A DNA stretch of 11,161 nucleotides from an uncultured Clostridia bacterium (GCA_947632165.1 CANROI010000031.1:1-11161), one strand, 5' to 3'. Shown: positions 1 through 7,733, counted from the first letter of the stretch. Notes: a model not told the origin generated them from the letters alone. A program made the numbers and translations.

Positions 1-1445
1 GCAAATAAGTAGTCTTGGTACCACGCTTCGAACCGTTCCCGCTGCCGCGCGGGGCGGAACACTTTTTCGGAGACTCTTCGCGCGGGGACGTCCTCCTCCC
101 CCATGAACCCAAGCGCGATCGCACAGAGGAGCGCCGCGCCAAGCGCCGTACTCTCCCGTTCGGCGGGACGGTCGACGGAGATCCCGAGCACATCCGCCTG
201 GAACTGCATGAGAAACCCGTTTGCCGAGGCGCCGCCGTCGCAGCGGATCTCGCGCAGCCCGATTTTGCTGTCGCGCTGCATGCAATCGGTGAGCTCCCGC
301 GCCTGATAGGCGATGCTCTCGAGCACGGCGCGTACAATGTGCGCGCGCGTCGTCCCGCGCGTAAGGCCGCAGAACATCCCCCGCGCTTCCCCGTCCCAAT
401 GGGGTGCGCCGAGCCCTGTGAAGGCGGGAACAAACCGAACGCCGCCCGCATCGGGGACGCTCAGCGCGGCCGCCTCGCTCTCTGCGCTCGTGCCGATGAG
501 TTTCAGCCCGTCACGGAGCCACTGCACGCAGCTTCCCGCGTTGAAGGCGCTCCCCTCGAGCGCATAGACCCTCTTTTTGCCGAGCGAATAACCGATCGTC
601 GTGATCAGCCCGCGCTCCGAACGGATGCACGTTTCGCCCGTGTTGAAGAGCAGAAAGAGCCCCGTGCCGTATGTGATCTTACTTTCGCCCTCTTTCAGGC
701 AGGCCTGCCCGAAGAGCGCCGCCTGCTGGTCGCCCGCAACGCCCGCGATGGGCACGGTCGCGCCGCACAGCTCGGTCTCCCCCATGCGCGCCGTACAGGG
801 GAGCGCCTCGGGCAAGATCGCGCGAGGAATGCCGAAATAGGCGAGGAGCTCCTCGTCCCAATCGAAGGTATGGATGTTGAAGAGCATGGTGCGGGAGGCG
901 TTGGTATGGTCGGTGACGAACCGCTTGCCCTCCGTGAGACGGTAGATCAGAAAGCTGTCCACCGTGCCCGCGCAGAGCTTCCCCTCCCCGAGCTTCCGTC
1001 GCGCCTCGGCGCAGTGGTCGAGGATCCATTTGATCTTGCTCGCCGAAAAGTAGGCGTCCGTGGGGAGGCCCGTCTTTTCGGCAATGCGCTCTCTCATCTC
1101 GCGGGGAATGCGCGCGCAGTACTCGCTCGTTCTGCGGCATTGCCACACGATGGCGGGCGCCAGCGCACGGCCCGTTTCACGATCCCATACGATGACCGTC
1201 TCCCGCTGATTGGCGATGCCGATCCCTGCGATCTGCTCCGCGCCGACCTGCTTCGCGCAGGCCGCCAGCACTTCCCGCGACCTTACGAGGATCTCCTCCG
1301 CATCCTGCTCCACCCAGCCGCTCTGAGGGAACTGTTGGCCGAGTTCCCGCTGGGCGGTAAAGACGAACTGCCCGAGCTGCGGGTCATAGAGCATGGCGCG
1401 CACGCTCGTGGTACCCTCGTCGAGCGCGATGATGTACTTTTTCAT
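1..1445 (-). CDS. glpK: Glycerol kinase, C-terminal end cut by window edge
   Basis: FGGY-family sugar kinase that phosphorylates glycerol with ATP to sn-glycerol 3-phosphate in the cytoplasm. I read the frame by hand from the ATG at 1445; 481 codons are visible and the usual length is about 500, so only the last ~15-20 residues are missing. Visible landmarks: N-terminal phosphate-binding LDEGTTSVRAML (family norm LDQGTTSSRA), substrate-site NQRET near residue 85, AYFSASKIKWILD, TNASRTMLFNI, AGDQQAALFGQ with the catalytic Asp, YGTG, ALEGSAFNAG, WLRDGL and GLGAPHWD. A GGAGG ribosome site (1453-1457) lies seven bases before the start. The gene begins 17 bases after the DUF2207 stop, with no separate promoter visible, so it is probably read with lemA. 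No glycerol facilitator or glycerol-3-phosphate dehydrogenase is in view. Glu replaces Gln in the first motif, so a related polyol kinase is a minor alternative. Confidence 0.93.
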   Translation of the reverse strand, partial: MKKYIIALDEGTTSVRAMLYDPQLGQFVFTAQRELGQQFPQSGWVEQDAEEILVRSREVLAACAKQVGAEQIAGIGIANQRETVIVWDRETGRALAPAIVWQCRRTSEYCARIPREMRERIAEKTGLPTDAYFSASKIKWILDHCAEARRKLGEGKLCAGTVDSFLIYRLTEGKRFVTDHTNASRTMLFNIHTFDWDEELLAYFGIPRAILPEALPCTARMGETELCGATVPIAGVAGDQQAALFGQACLKEGESKITYGTGLFLLFNTGETCIRSERGLITTIGYSLGKKRVYALEGSAFNAGSCVQWLRDGLKLIGTSAESEAAALSVPDAGGVRFVPAFTGLGAPHWDGEARGMFCGLTRGTTRAHIVRAVLESIAYQARELTDCMQRDSKIGLREIRCDGGASANGFLMQFQADVLGISVDRPAERESTALGAALLCAIALGFMGEEDVPARRVSEKVFRPARQRERFEAWYQDYLF

Positions 1446-1462
1446 TCGTGATCCTCCGCCGA

Positions 1463-3370
1463 TCAGCAGCCTCTGCCGCCTCCGCCGCCGAATCCGCCGC
1501 CGCCGAATCCGCCGCCGAAGCTGCCCGAACTTCCGCCGCCGCCCGACGACGAGGGCCGGGAGACCAGCGCATGCGACATGCCGGAACTCATGGTGCGGAA
1601 CATGTTGTTCCAGAGAATGAGGTCGAACACGTCATAGGGATAGTAACTCGCATAGACGGGCGGTTTGAGGTCGAGCCCCTTGAACTTCTCCGTCCAGGCG
1701 TCCGTAATGCCCAAGACCTGCGCATAGGGCAAGATGTGGTAGTAGAGCTCGGGATTCTCCTTCAGCATGAAGGCGATCCTGTCCCGTTCGGTGTAGAGAA
1801 TGAACTGTTTGAAGCCGAGGATCTGCCCCAGCCGCGCGGTATATTCCTGCGTCCGCGTGAGAGACCTCCCCGCGACGACGCCCGCCGCGGCCGCGAATGC
1901 CGTCAAAAAGAGCTCCGTGAGGATCCCGAACGCCGCACACGGCACGAACAGATAGACGAGCAGGGAGGCAAACGAAAGCACGAAGCCGCCCGCCGTGAAG
2001 AGGATCTGCTTGCCCTTCTTCCACTTCTGCTCCGCCTGCTTTGTAAGATAGCTCGGCAGCGCGGAGATCGCAAACGCGAGCACCGAGGCGACCGCCGCGG
2101 GCCAATAGAGATACCCCGCGTTCACGGCGAACATGCAGTAGAGCAGCATGCCGCCGCCCAAAAGCGCCGCACAGAGCAGCGCGAGCACGATCGGGAGCGC
2201 GCGGCTCCTTTTGGTGAATACGCTGCCCGCGGAGATCCCGACGCTCGCCGTGACCGACTGCGCCGTCCTGTAAAAAGCATTCGTGAGCGAGGAGAGCGAG
2301 GTCTGTTTGCCGCCCTTGAAGAGCCCGTCCCACATGATCCTGATGTGCGAAGGCGCATCCGCGGGGAGTTCCTTTTCCGTCTTATGCAGCACGGGATCTT
2401 TCTCGTTCCCGAAATTGATCTTCAGATGCCCCCAGTCGGCGAGATAAAAGATCTCCGCGCCGAGGTCCTCGCTGTCCACTTTGTTGTCGATGAGCTTGCC
2501 CATGAGCAGCGGATCCATCTGCTCGGGCGCCTCAAGATTGACGGTCGTCGTCATGATCGGCTGGCGGCAGAGCAGGAGCTTGCAGAGCACTGCGATGAGG
2601 AGCAGGATCCCCCCTCCGCCGAGCGCGAATAGGAACGCCGTCTCGAGAGACGGAGAGAGCGAGCCCGCCTTCAGCGCCACATTGAGCGTGACGCCGTGGG
2701 AGAGCTCTTCGTATTTCCCGAGCCGCGGCGCAGACAGCCGCACGGTGTTCCCCTCCCGCTCCATGATCACGCCGTCGTCGTTGCCCCGCGTTCCATAGAC
2801 GCCCGACAGCACCTTGAGGTCCAGCACGCCTTCGGGAAGATCCACCGTGACCAGAACGTTTGAGATCGAAGTCTGCCAGCCGTAGCCGATGACGTCGAGC
2901 GGAAGAAAATCGTTGCCCGTCTCCCCGTCTTTGAGGGCGGGGACCTCCATGACATACTCGATCCGGTAGATGCGGCTGAGGCCGTTCACGATGCCGCTGC
3001 CGCGCAGGTAGAGCGAGAGAAACTGCGAGCCGTCGTCCGCGCTCTCCGTCCTGAAATAGGGCGAAAAGTCGTCGCTGTTCTCGCAATAGGCCGCCATATT
3101 GCGGTACCGCACGTCGCCGAGCGGGAAATCGCGGATGATGCCGTGCGAATCGGTCCCCGAAAAGGAGACCGAGATACGCTCCGTCACCTTCACCGCGCAG
3201 TCCGCGCCGACGTCCATGGACACCTCGAAGCCGTCGACCGAATAGCTATAGGCAGAAAGGGGCACTGCGTCCGCCCCCTCCGCGCCGTCCGCCCGGGCCC
3301 CGACGGGAACGAGGGACAGGGCAAACGCCAGACAGAGGGTGAGCGCCGCCCAAAAGAAAGTTTTTTTCAT
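1463..3370 (-). CDS. DUF2207 family membrane protein with Gly-rich tail
   Basis: Predicted exported and membrane-anchored protein of 635 residues, of the DUF2207 (YciQ-like) family, whose function is not established. A signal peptide spans about residues 1-27 (basic start, hydrophobic core, ARA before the likely cut). Residues ~30-240 form the extracytoplasmic DUF2207 region. A membrane segment follows at ~243-268, then a soluble stretch at ~270-390, then hydrophobic segments at about 391-413, 419-440, 455-477 and 480-500. The C-terminal part (LPYAQVLGITDAWTEKF) matches the family pattern, and the tail from ~608 is a Ser/Gly/Phe repeat typical of the family. The start codon overlaps the lemA stop by one base (TGATG) and has only a weak ribosome site, which suggests translational coupling. 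LemA and DUF2207 proteins are commonly encoded side by side; a joint envelope role is inference. Confidence 0.9.
   Translation of the reverse strand: MKKTFFWAALTLCLAFALSLVPVGARADGAEGADAVPLSAYSYSVDGFEVSMDVGADCAVKVTERISVSFSGTDSHGIIRDFPLGDVRYRNMAAYCENSDDFSPYFRTESADDGSQFLSLYLRGSGIVNGLSRIYRIEYVMEVPALKDGETGNDFLPLDVIGYGWQTSISNVLVTVDLPEGVLDLKVLSGVYGTRGNDDGVIMEREGNTVRLSAPRLGKYEELSHGVTLNVALKAGSLSPSLETAFLFALGGGGILLLIAVLCKLLLCRQPIMTTTVNLEAPEQMDPLLMGKLIDNKVDSEDLGAEIFYLADWGHLKINFGNEKDPVLHKTEKELPADAPSHIRIMWDGLFKGGKQTSLSSLTNAFYRTAQSVTASVGISAGSVFTKRSRALPIVLALLCAALLGGGMLLYCMFAVNAGYLYWPAAVASVLAFAISALPSYLTKQAEQKWKKGKQILFTAGGFVLSFASLLVYLFVPCAAFGILTELFLTAFAAAAGVVAGRSLTRTQEYTARLGQILGFKQFILYTERDRIAFMLKENPELYYHILPYAQVLGITDAWTEKFKGLDLKPPVYASYYPYDVFDLILWNNMFRTMSSGMSHALVSRPSSSGGGGSSGSFGGGFGGGGFGGGGGRGC
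1475..1545. repeat. Low-complexity GGN repeat coding the Gly-rich tail
   Basis: Imperfect trinucleotide run of CCG/CCA/GAA type on the plus strand, with a near-exact 12-base unit (ccgccgccgaat) repeated. It encodes the GGGF/GGGGF tail of the DUF2207 protein and is in frame. Such runs are prone to slippage, so tail length may vary between strains. Confidence 0.7.
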
Positions 3371-3963
3371 CAGAATTTGACCGAGGGCGCCTTCCGTTCC
3401 TCGGCGCTGTCCAACTCGAAGTAGGCGCGCTTTTCGAGGCGCATGCGCTTTGCCACGAGATTGGAGGGGAAGAGGTCGACCGCGGTGTTCAGCTCCTTCA
3501 CGGTGCCGTTGTAGTAACGGCGGGCGGAGGCGATCTCCGTCTCGATGGATTTGAGCTGGTTCTGCAGATCGAGGAAATTGCTGTTCGCCTTAAGTTCGGG
3601 ATAGGCCTCCTGCAATGCAAACAGCGTCTTCAGCGTGCCCGTGAGCGCGTTCTCCGCGCCCGCCTTTGCGTCGCCGGTCGCCGTCATGGCCGCATTGCGC
3701 GCCTTGATGACCGCCTCGAGCGTGCCGCTCTCGTGCTTTGCATACCCCTTGACCGTCTCCACAAGGTTGGGAATGAGGTCGTAGCGCTTCTTGAGCTGCA
3801 CATCGATGGTCGCCCAGCCCTCGTCTGCGATGTTCTTCAGACGCTGGAGTCTGTTATAGACGCCGATATACCAGGCGATCAGGGCGATGATCAGGATCAC
3901 GACGACGACCGCCGCAACGATTCCGACGATCGCGCCCGTAGAGAGCAACAACATATTTATCAT
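3370..3963 (-). CDS. lemA: LemA family protein
   Basis: LemA family, 197 residues, close to the family's usual ~185-200. Function in bacteria is unclear; members are membrane-anchored alpha-helical proteins. A single N-terminal membrane segment (~9-33) is followed by the family core IGVYNRLQRLKNIADEGWATIDVQLKKRYDLIPNLVETVKGYAKHE, beginning near residue 33, then a long helical region with conserved NFLDLQNQL and ARRYYNGTVKELN. I chose the ATG at 3963 over an upstream in-frame start because a perfect AGGAGG (3971-3976) lies seven bases before it and the upstream extension runs into the promoter. It is the first gene of a lemA-DUF2207-glpK operon, with a 1-base overlap to the next gene. Confidence 0.95.
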   Translation of the reverse strand: MINMLLLSTGAIVGIVAAVVVVILIIALIAWYIGVYNRLQRLKNIADEGWATIDVQLKKRYDLIPNLVETVKGYAKHESGTLEAVIKARNAAMTATGDAKAGAENALTGTLKTLFALQEAYPELKANSNFLDLQNQLKSIETEIASARRYYNGTVKELNTAVDLFPSNLVAKRMRLEKRAYFELDSAEERKAPSVKF

Positions 3964-3988
3964 GGTTATACCTCCTGTTTCTCTGTCT

Positions 3989-4017
3989 ATTATATAACAT
4001 CCGCGCGCGGAATTCAA
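3989..4017 (-). promoter_or_regulatory. Promoter of the lemA operon
   Basis: TTGAAT (-35, 4012-4017) and a perfect TATAAT (-10, 3989-3994) are separated by 17 bases. The start of transcription would be near 3982, leaving a leader of ~20 bases that carries the AGGAGG site. The spacer holds a 10-base palindrome, CCGCGCGCGG (4001-4010). The -35 box overlaps the TGA stop codon (4014-4016) of the upstream oxidoreductase gene. Confidence 0.8.
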
Positions 4018-4997
4018 TCGATTTTCGCAAATGATTCTTCGAAGGGATAGACGACTTTGAGCCGGCTGCGGCATTCATCGAGCAGGCGCATCGTTCCGAG
4101 GGTCGCCTCCGCGGAGGAGAACCCGCTGTCAATGCGGCCCGCACGGATCTCCTCCGCGACCTGCCGCATCATGAGGGCGTAGAGCGCGGTTTCGCCGCGG
4201 AATTTCTCCTTCGCGCCGCTCCGGGACACAAAAAACGCGCGCTTTGCTTTATGGAAGGCGGGCACCGAGATGCTCCCCTCCGTTCCGAAGATCCGAAGCC
4301 GCTCCCCGCCGAACCGCTCGAGCGAGATCATTAGCTCGGCGCGGAACCCGCCGTAATCCAGCGTGACGGTCTCGCTCAGATCGACGCCGCCCTTAAGTTT
4401 GCCCTCGCAGGCCACAGATATGGGAGCGCCGAAGAGTTCATACAGATAGCGCAACGGATAGACCCCCACGTCGAGCAGGGCACCGCCCGCAAGCGCGGGC
4501 GAGGTGAGCCGCGGGTTGCGGTTGAGATAGATCATCGGATAGGCATAAGTCGCCTTCACCGATCGGACCGTGCCGCACCGCCCCTCCTTCACCCACTCCC
4601 GCACACGGCGGGAGACGGGATTGTGCCAAGTCCACATCGCCTCCGAGAAATAGACGCCTTCGCGGCGGGAGAGCGCGAACAGCTCCTCCGCCTCCTTCAT
4701 GTTCACCGTGACGGGCTTTTCCGCGAGCACGGGGATCCCCCGCTCCAAACAGCGGCGCGCAAATTCCGCGTGCAGATTATGCGGCAAGGCGATATAGGCG
4801 CCCTCCACCCCGACCGTCGAGAGCGCCTCTTCGAGCGAGGCGCACGCCCTGCCTCCGAAGCGCGCAACGAACTTCTCCGTCCGCTCTCTCGTGCGGCTAT
4901 ACACGGAGACGATCCGCCCTCCGCCGCAGCGTTTCAGTTCCTTTGCAACGGTCTCCGCGATCCAGCCGCAGCCGATAAATGCCCAGCCAAAGTCCAT
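4014..4997 (-). CDS. Gfo/Idh/MocA family NAD(P)-dependent oxidoreductase
   Basis: Cytoplasmic oxidoreductase of 327 residues, normal for the family, acting on a sugar or related polyol that the sequence does not identify. The N-terminal Rossmann fold carries FIGCGWIAE (residues 7-15) for dinucleotide binding. The family's EKP motif is at 93-95 (LAEKPVTVN), and the C-terminal substrate/dimer domain has GGALLDVGVYPLRY (171-184). The MWTWHNPV segment (121-128) and overall layout most resemble dihydrodiol dehydrogenase-like members, but the substrate is not assignable. The start at 4997 has a G-rich ribosome site (AGGGGG) about five bases upstream. It lies between two terminator/promoter signals and is probably transcribed alone; no terminator is obvious in the 50 bases before lemA, so read-through is possible. 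Confidence 0.92.
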   Translation of the reverse strand: MDFGWAFIGCGWIAETVAKELKRCGGGRIVSVYSRTRERTEKFVARFGGRACASLEEALSTVGVEGAYIALPHNLHAEFARRCLERGIPVLAEKPVTVNMKEAEELFALSRREGVYFSEAMWTWHNPVSRRVREWVKEGRCGTVRSVKATYAYPMIYLNRNPRLTSPALAGGALLDVGVYPLRYLYELFGAPISVACEGKLKGGVDLSETVTLDYGGFRAELMISLERFGGERLRIFGTEGSISVPAFHKAKRAFFVSRSGAKEKFRGETALYALMMRQVAEEIRAGRIDSGFSSAEATLGTMRLLDECRSRLKVVYPFEESFAKID

Positions 4998-5009
4998 AAA
5001 TCCCCCTCT

Positions 5010-5038
5010 ATTATGTCACGCATAGTACTATGCAAAAG
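5010..5038 (-). promoter_or_regulatory. Putative promoter and palindromic operator of the oxidoreductase gene
   Basis: An extended -10 of the form TGACATAAT is seen on the minus strand (CATAAT at 5010-5015), with a poor -35 candidate CTTTTG 17 bases upstream (5033-5038). The spacer contains a perfect 12-base palindrome CATAGTACTATG (5021-5032), which could be a regulator site. The palindrome is seen directly; its role is inference. Confidence 0.5.
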
Positions 5039-5040
5039 CT

Positions 5041-5074
5041 CAAAAAACAAAAATTCGGCGCCGAAAAACGCCGA
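5041..5074 (-). terminator. Rho-independent terminator after the macrodomain gene
   Basis: Directly after the macrodomain TGA, the minus strand forms a six-base GC-rich stem TCGGCG/CGCCGA (arms 5069-5074 and 5055-5060) with an eight-base loop. A T-rich run, ATTTTTGTTTTTTG, follows (5041-5054). The stem is short but the tract is strong. Confidence 0.7.
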
Positions 5075-5075
5075 T

Positions 5076-5933
5076 TCACATCATATTCATGATGCTCCGA
5101 TAGATATTCGTGTCCTCTTCTTTGAAGGTGTTGAAGATGACCTTGAGCCCGCTCTCGGGGTGATGCAGTTTCCAATTCACGACCGCACCCGCCGCGATCT
5201 CCGCCGCTTCCGCCTGCGGGAAGTTGAACACGCCCGTCGAAATACAGCAGAAGGCGAGCGATCGAAGCCCCGCCTCTTGGGCAAGGTCGAGGCAAGAGAG
5301 ATAGCAGGAGCGCAGCTGCGCCCGCTGTTCCCGCTGCACCTCCCGCCCGATCATCGGGCCGACGGTGTGCAAGACGTACTTGCACGGCAAATTATAGGCG
5401 CGCGTGAGTTTGGCCTCCCCCACCTCTTCGCTCTGCCCCTGCTGCGCCATGATGCGCGCACAGTCGCGGCGGAGCTGCATGCCCGCATTGGAATGGATCA
5501 CGTTGTCGATGCAGTTGTGCCCGGGAATAAAACAGCCGAGCAGGCGGCTGTTGGCGGCGTTGACGATCCCGTCCGCCCCGAGCCGCGTGATGTCGCCCTG
5601 CCAGAGCGCGATCCCGTACTTTACCTCTTTGAGCGCGTCCGTATCGACGATCCCGCGCTCCACCGTCTCCGTCCAGAAGAGTGCATCCTGCAGATCGAGG
5701 ATCTCCTGCGGGATCGGGAGTGTCTGCCGCTCGTTCATGTAGGCGCGCACCAGCGCGCGTTTTTTATCATAAGTGGCGCTGAACGCCGCGATCATCCCCC
5801 GCTCGCGCAGGAGAAATTTGAGCAACCTGTCGCATGCCTCCGTCTTTTCCGCCTCCCCGATGCGTGCGGGGCGGGGATAGGGCGTAAGGTCGATGAGCGT
5901 CTTATATTCCGCAAATGAAAGTCCCACGGTCAA
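5076..5933 (-). CDS. Zinc-dependent-type macrodomain protein, likely protein-ADP-ribose hydrolase
   Basis: Predicted cytoplasmic enzyme of 285 residues that removes ADP-ribose from modified proteins. Residues 1-100 form the N-terminal region typical of this subclass (LPIPQEILDLQDALF near 72-86). The macrodomain proper begins near 108 with LWQGDITRLGADGIVNAANSRLLG. The GCFIPGHNCIDN motif (133-144) supplies C134, H139 and C141, the Cys/His cluster that defines the zinc-containing macrodomains of Bacillota (S. aureus and S. pyogenes SirTM-linked type). CISTGVFNFP (~225) fits the phosphate-binding loop. The start is a TTG overlapping the upstream stop as TTGA, with GAGG five bases before it; a GTG two codons later is an alternative. 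It is coupled to the aconitase-like gene. The usual partners, a SirTM sirtuin and a GcvH-like protein, are not in this window. Confidence 0.9.
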   Translation of the reverse strand: MTVGLSFAEYKTLIDLTPYPRPARIGEAEKTEACDRLLKFLLRERGMIAAFSATYDKKRALVRAYMNERQTLPIPQEILDLQDALFWTETVERGIVDTDALKEVKYGIALWQGDITRLGADGIVNAANSRLLGCFIPGHNCIDNVIHSNAGMQLRRDCARIMAQQGQSEEVGEAKLTRAYNLPCKYVLHTVGPMIGREVQREQRAQLRSCYLSCLDLAQEAGLRSLAFCCISTGVFNFPQAEAAEIAAGAVVNWKLHHPESGLKVIFNTFKEEDTNIYRSIMNMM

Positions 5934-7702
5934 TGCTTCCTCAACACGTTATTTTTCCCGCCCGCGAGCAGGATCTTGCGCTCCTCCTCCGTGAGCTTGC
6001 AGGCGAGCGCGATGTCCTTCGTCCTGCGCTTGCCGATCACTTTGCCGAGCAGACGCTCCTCGCCCGAGCGGACAAACCCGGCGATGCGCTCCAATCTGAG
6101 GACGTCCCCCTCTTTGAATGTAAATTTTTCGTAGGTGAGGGGCAGGATCCCCCAATCGATGAGGTGGACGCGCAGCTTTTCGGGGAAATCCGAAGCGAGC
6201 GCAACGAACGTGCCGCGCTCCCTGTCTCCGACGGCCCGCGACCAGGCGTATTCCTCGGGGTCGTCGATGAGGACGGCAAGCGCCCCCTCTTCGCCGTTGA
6301 TTTCGAGCTCGAGGTCCTCGGGAAGGGGCGGAAATTCGGGAAGGGGCCCGATCTCTTCGTCATAGGCGAGCGTGCCGCTCTGCGCCTTCCCAAGATAACT
6401 TATGACGCGGCTCTCATAGGGAGCGGGGTCGAATTTATACTTTTTGATCCGCTTCGGATAGTCGAGCCCGAGCGCGGAGGTGAGGTATCCGCCGTTTGCG
6501 AGGGTCGCGGCGATCGTCCGCGCGTCGAGGCGGAGGGTCTGCTCCCACCGAAAATCGGCGTCCTGTCCGCACACGTCCGAACTCAAAACCTCGTTAAAGT
6601 CCACGCCCGCCCGCAGGAGTGCGCCCAAATACCCGTTCTCGGCAAGCGCCAAAGTGACGGATTTGGAATACGGCAGTAAGCTGCATGCCGTCTCGCCGCC
6701 CATCCGCTTATCCCGCAAAATTTCCGCCATCTCCGCCATCGTCTCGTAGGTGGCGGAACCGTACTCGACGGCTGCCGAGCCCAAAAAGACGCGCCCGTCC
6801 CTGCGATACGCTTCCGGAGCGGCTTCGAGGAACTCGTTCACCGTCATGATCTTCTCTGCGCCGATCATCGGCTCGATCTCCGAGAGGTCGACGACGATCG
6901 CGCCGTCGTAATAGGCGGGCTGCACGGGCGCAAGCGGCTTGAAATCCTCCGCGCGGAGGTGGGTTTCGAAGTATTCCTTTGTTTTTTCGTCGGTCGCCCA
7001 GACGGAGGAGCGGATCCCCGCGCCCGAGAGCGCATGGTCGAGCGCGGTGCGGTAGTCCATAGTAAGATTCGCTGCGCCCGCGCCGAACACCTCGAGATAT
7101 TTGCCGCGCGCAAAGCCGCCCGTCTTTTCGAGCGCCTGCATGATCGCGAGCGCGACGTCGGTCGGCCCCACGCCCCTGCGGAGCTTCCCCTTCAGATACA
7201 CAGCGAGCAGTTCGCAGCGGGGCTCTTCGACAGATCCCTTGGTAAAGAGCCGAAGAAGGTCGCCCTCTTCCATGCAGAGGGCCATTGCGCCGAGTGCGCC
7301 GCAGCGGCCGTCCGATACAAAGAGCAGCTGTCCGCTCTTTGCGGCCTGTTCACACAAGTAGGCGCCCGCGGCGCCGAGGTTTTCGGGGAGATAGACGCCG
7401 CCCCACTTCTTCGCCGCCGAGCGCACAAAGGCGCCGTCGAAGAACCCCTCGGACAGATAGACGGGAACGGGGAATTTTTTGAGGCCCACAAAGTCGAGGG
7501 TGCGCAGAACGTCCGTCCGGTCGCAGACAGACACCGCGTCGGGCTTGAGCTTTAACTCTCCCGCATCGTGCGCGCGCAGAATGCGGCCCGTGATCGTGTT
7601 TCCCTCTGCAATCTCCTTCTTATCCGAGGTCATGAACGCCTCGCTCTCCTTGACGAGCCTCCCCTCCATATAGTAAACGCCCTGGCGTATGAGTTTGACC
7701 AT
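5930..7702 (-). CDS. Degenerate aconitase-superfamily (hydratase-like) protein, probably not a hydro-lyase
   Basis: Protein of 590 residues whose order of motifs follows clostridial aconitase-like 'hydratases' (YbhJ-like, ~750 residues from memory). It starts MVKLIRQGVYYMEG. It keeps GVGPTDVALAI (177-187), AANLTMDYRTALD (~210-222), SSVWATDEKTKEYF (232-245), YYDGAIVVDLSEIEPMI (264-280), DARTIAATLANGGYLT (393-408) and DWGILPL (516-522). Residues lost by eye comparison: SDSHTRYGALG is reduced to SDGRCGALG (130-138), the first cluster Cys region reads VEYGSATYE (312-320), the CGPC pair region keeps only C378, and the C-terminal GSxREQAA loop is absent. I chose the ATG at 7702 for its GGAGG seven bases upstream and because it matches family starts. 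It shares an operon and a four-base overlap with the macrodomain gene. A binding, regulatory or other role is inference. Confidence 0.78.
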   Translation of the reverse strand: MVKLIRQGVYYMEGRLVKESEAFMTSDKKEIAEGNTITGRILRAHDAGELKLKPDAVSVCDRTDVLRTLDFVGLKKFPVPVYLSEGFFDGAFVRSAAKKWGGVYLPENLGAAGAYLCEQAAKSGQLLFVSDGRCGALGAMALCMEEGDLLRLFTKGSVEEPRCELLAVYLKGKLRRGVGPTDVALAIMQALEKTGGFARGKYLEVFGAGAANLTMDYRTALDHALSGAGIRSSVWATDEKTKEYFETHLRAEDFKPLAPVQPAYYDGAIVVDLSEIEPMIGAEKIMTVNEFLEAAPEAYRRDGRVFLGSAAVEYGSATYETMAEMAEILRDKRMGGETACSLLPYSKSVTLALAENGYLGALLRAGVDFNEVLSSDVCGQDADFRWEQTLRLDARTIAATLANGGYLTSALGLDYPKRIKKYKFDPAPYESRVISYLGKAQSGTLAYDEEIGPLPEFPPLPEDLELEINGEEGALAVLIDDPEEYAWSRAVGDRERGTFVALASDFPEKLRVHLIDWGILPLTYEKFTFKEGDVLRLERIAGFVRSGEERLLGKVIGKRRTKDIALACKLTEEERKILLAGGKNNVLRKH

Positions 7703-7733
7703 CTTTTGTCCTCCGTAACAAGAATGCCCTTTT

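Noticed and set aside
15..1451. Plus-strand open frame of 478 codons opposite glycerol kinase
   Set aside because: Antisense shadow caused by high GC; the minus strand holds a clear glycerol kinase and this translation is Arg/Pro-rich without any family motif.
1448..2632. Plus-strand open frame of 394 codons
   Set aside because: Opposite the DUF2207 gene, whose signal peptide, membrane segments and Gly-rich tail are convincing; the Ala/Glu/Arg-rich product is an artefact of the GGN repeat and GC bias.
4623..5918. Long plus-strand open frame of 431 codons
   Set aside because: It crosses the oxidoreductase start, a promoter, a terminator and the macrodomain gene on the other strand, and has no ribosome site or recognisable domain.
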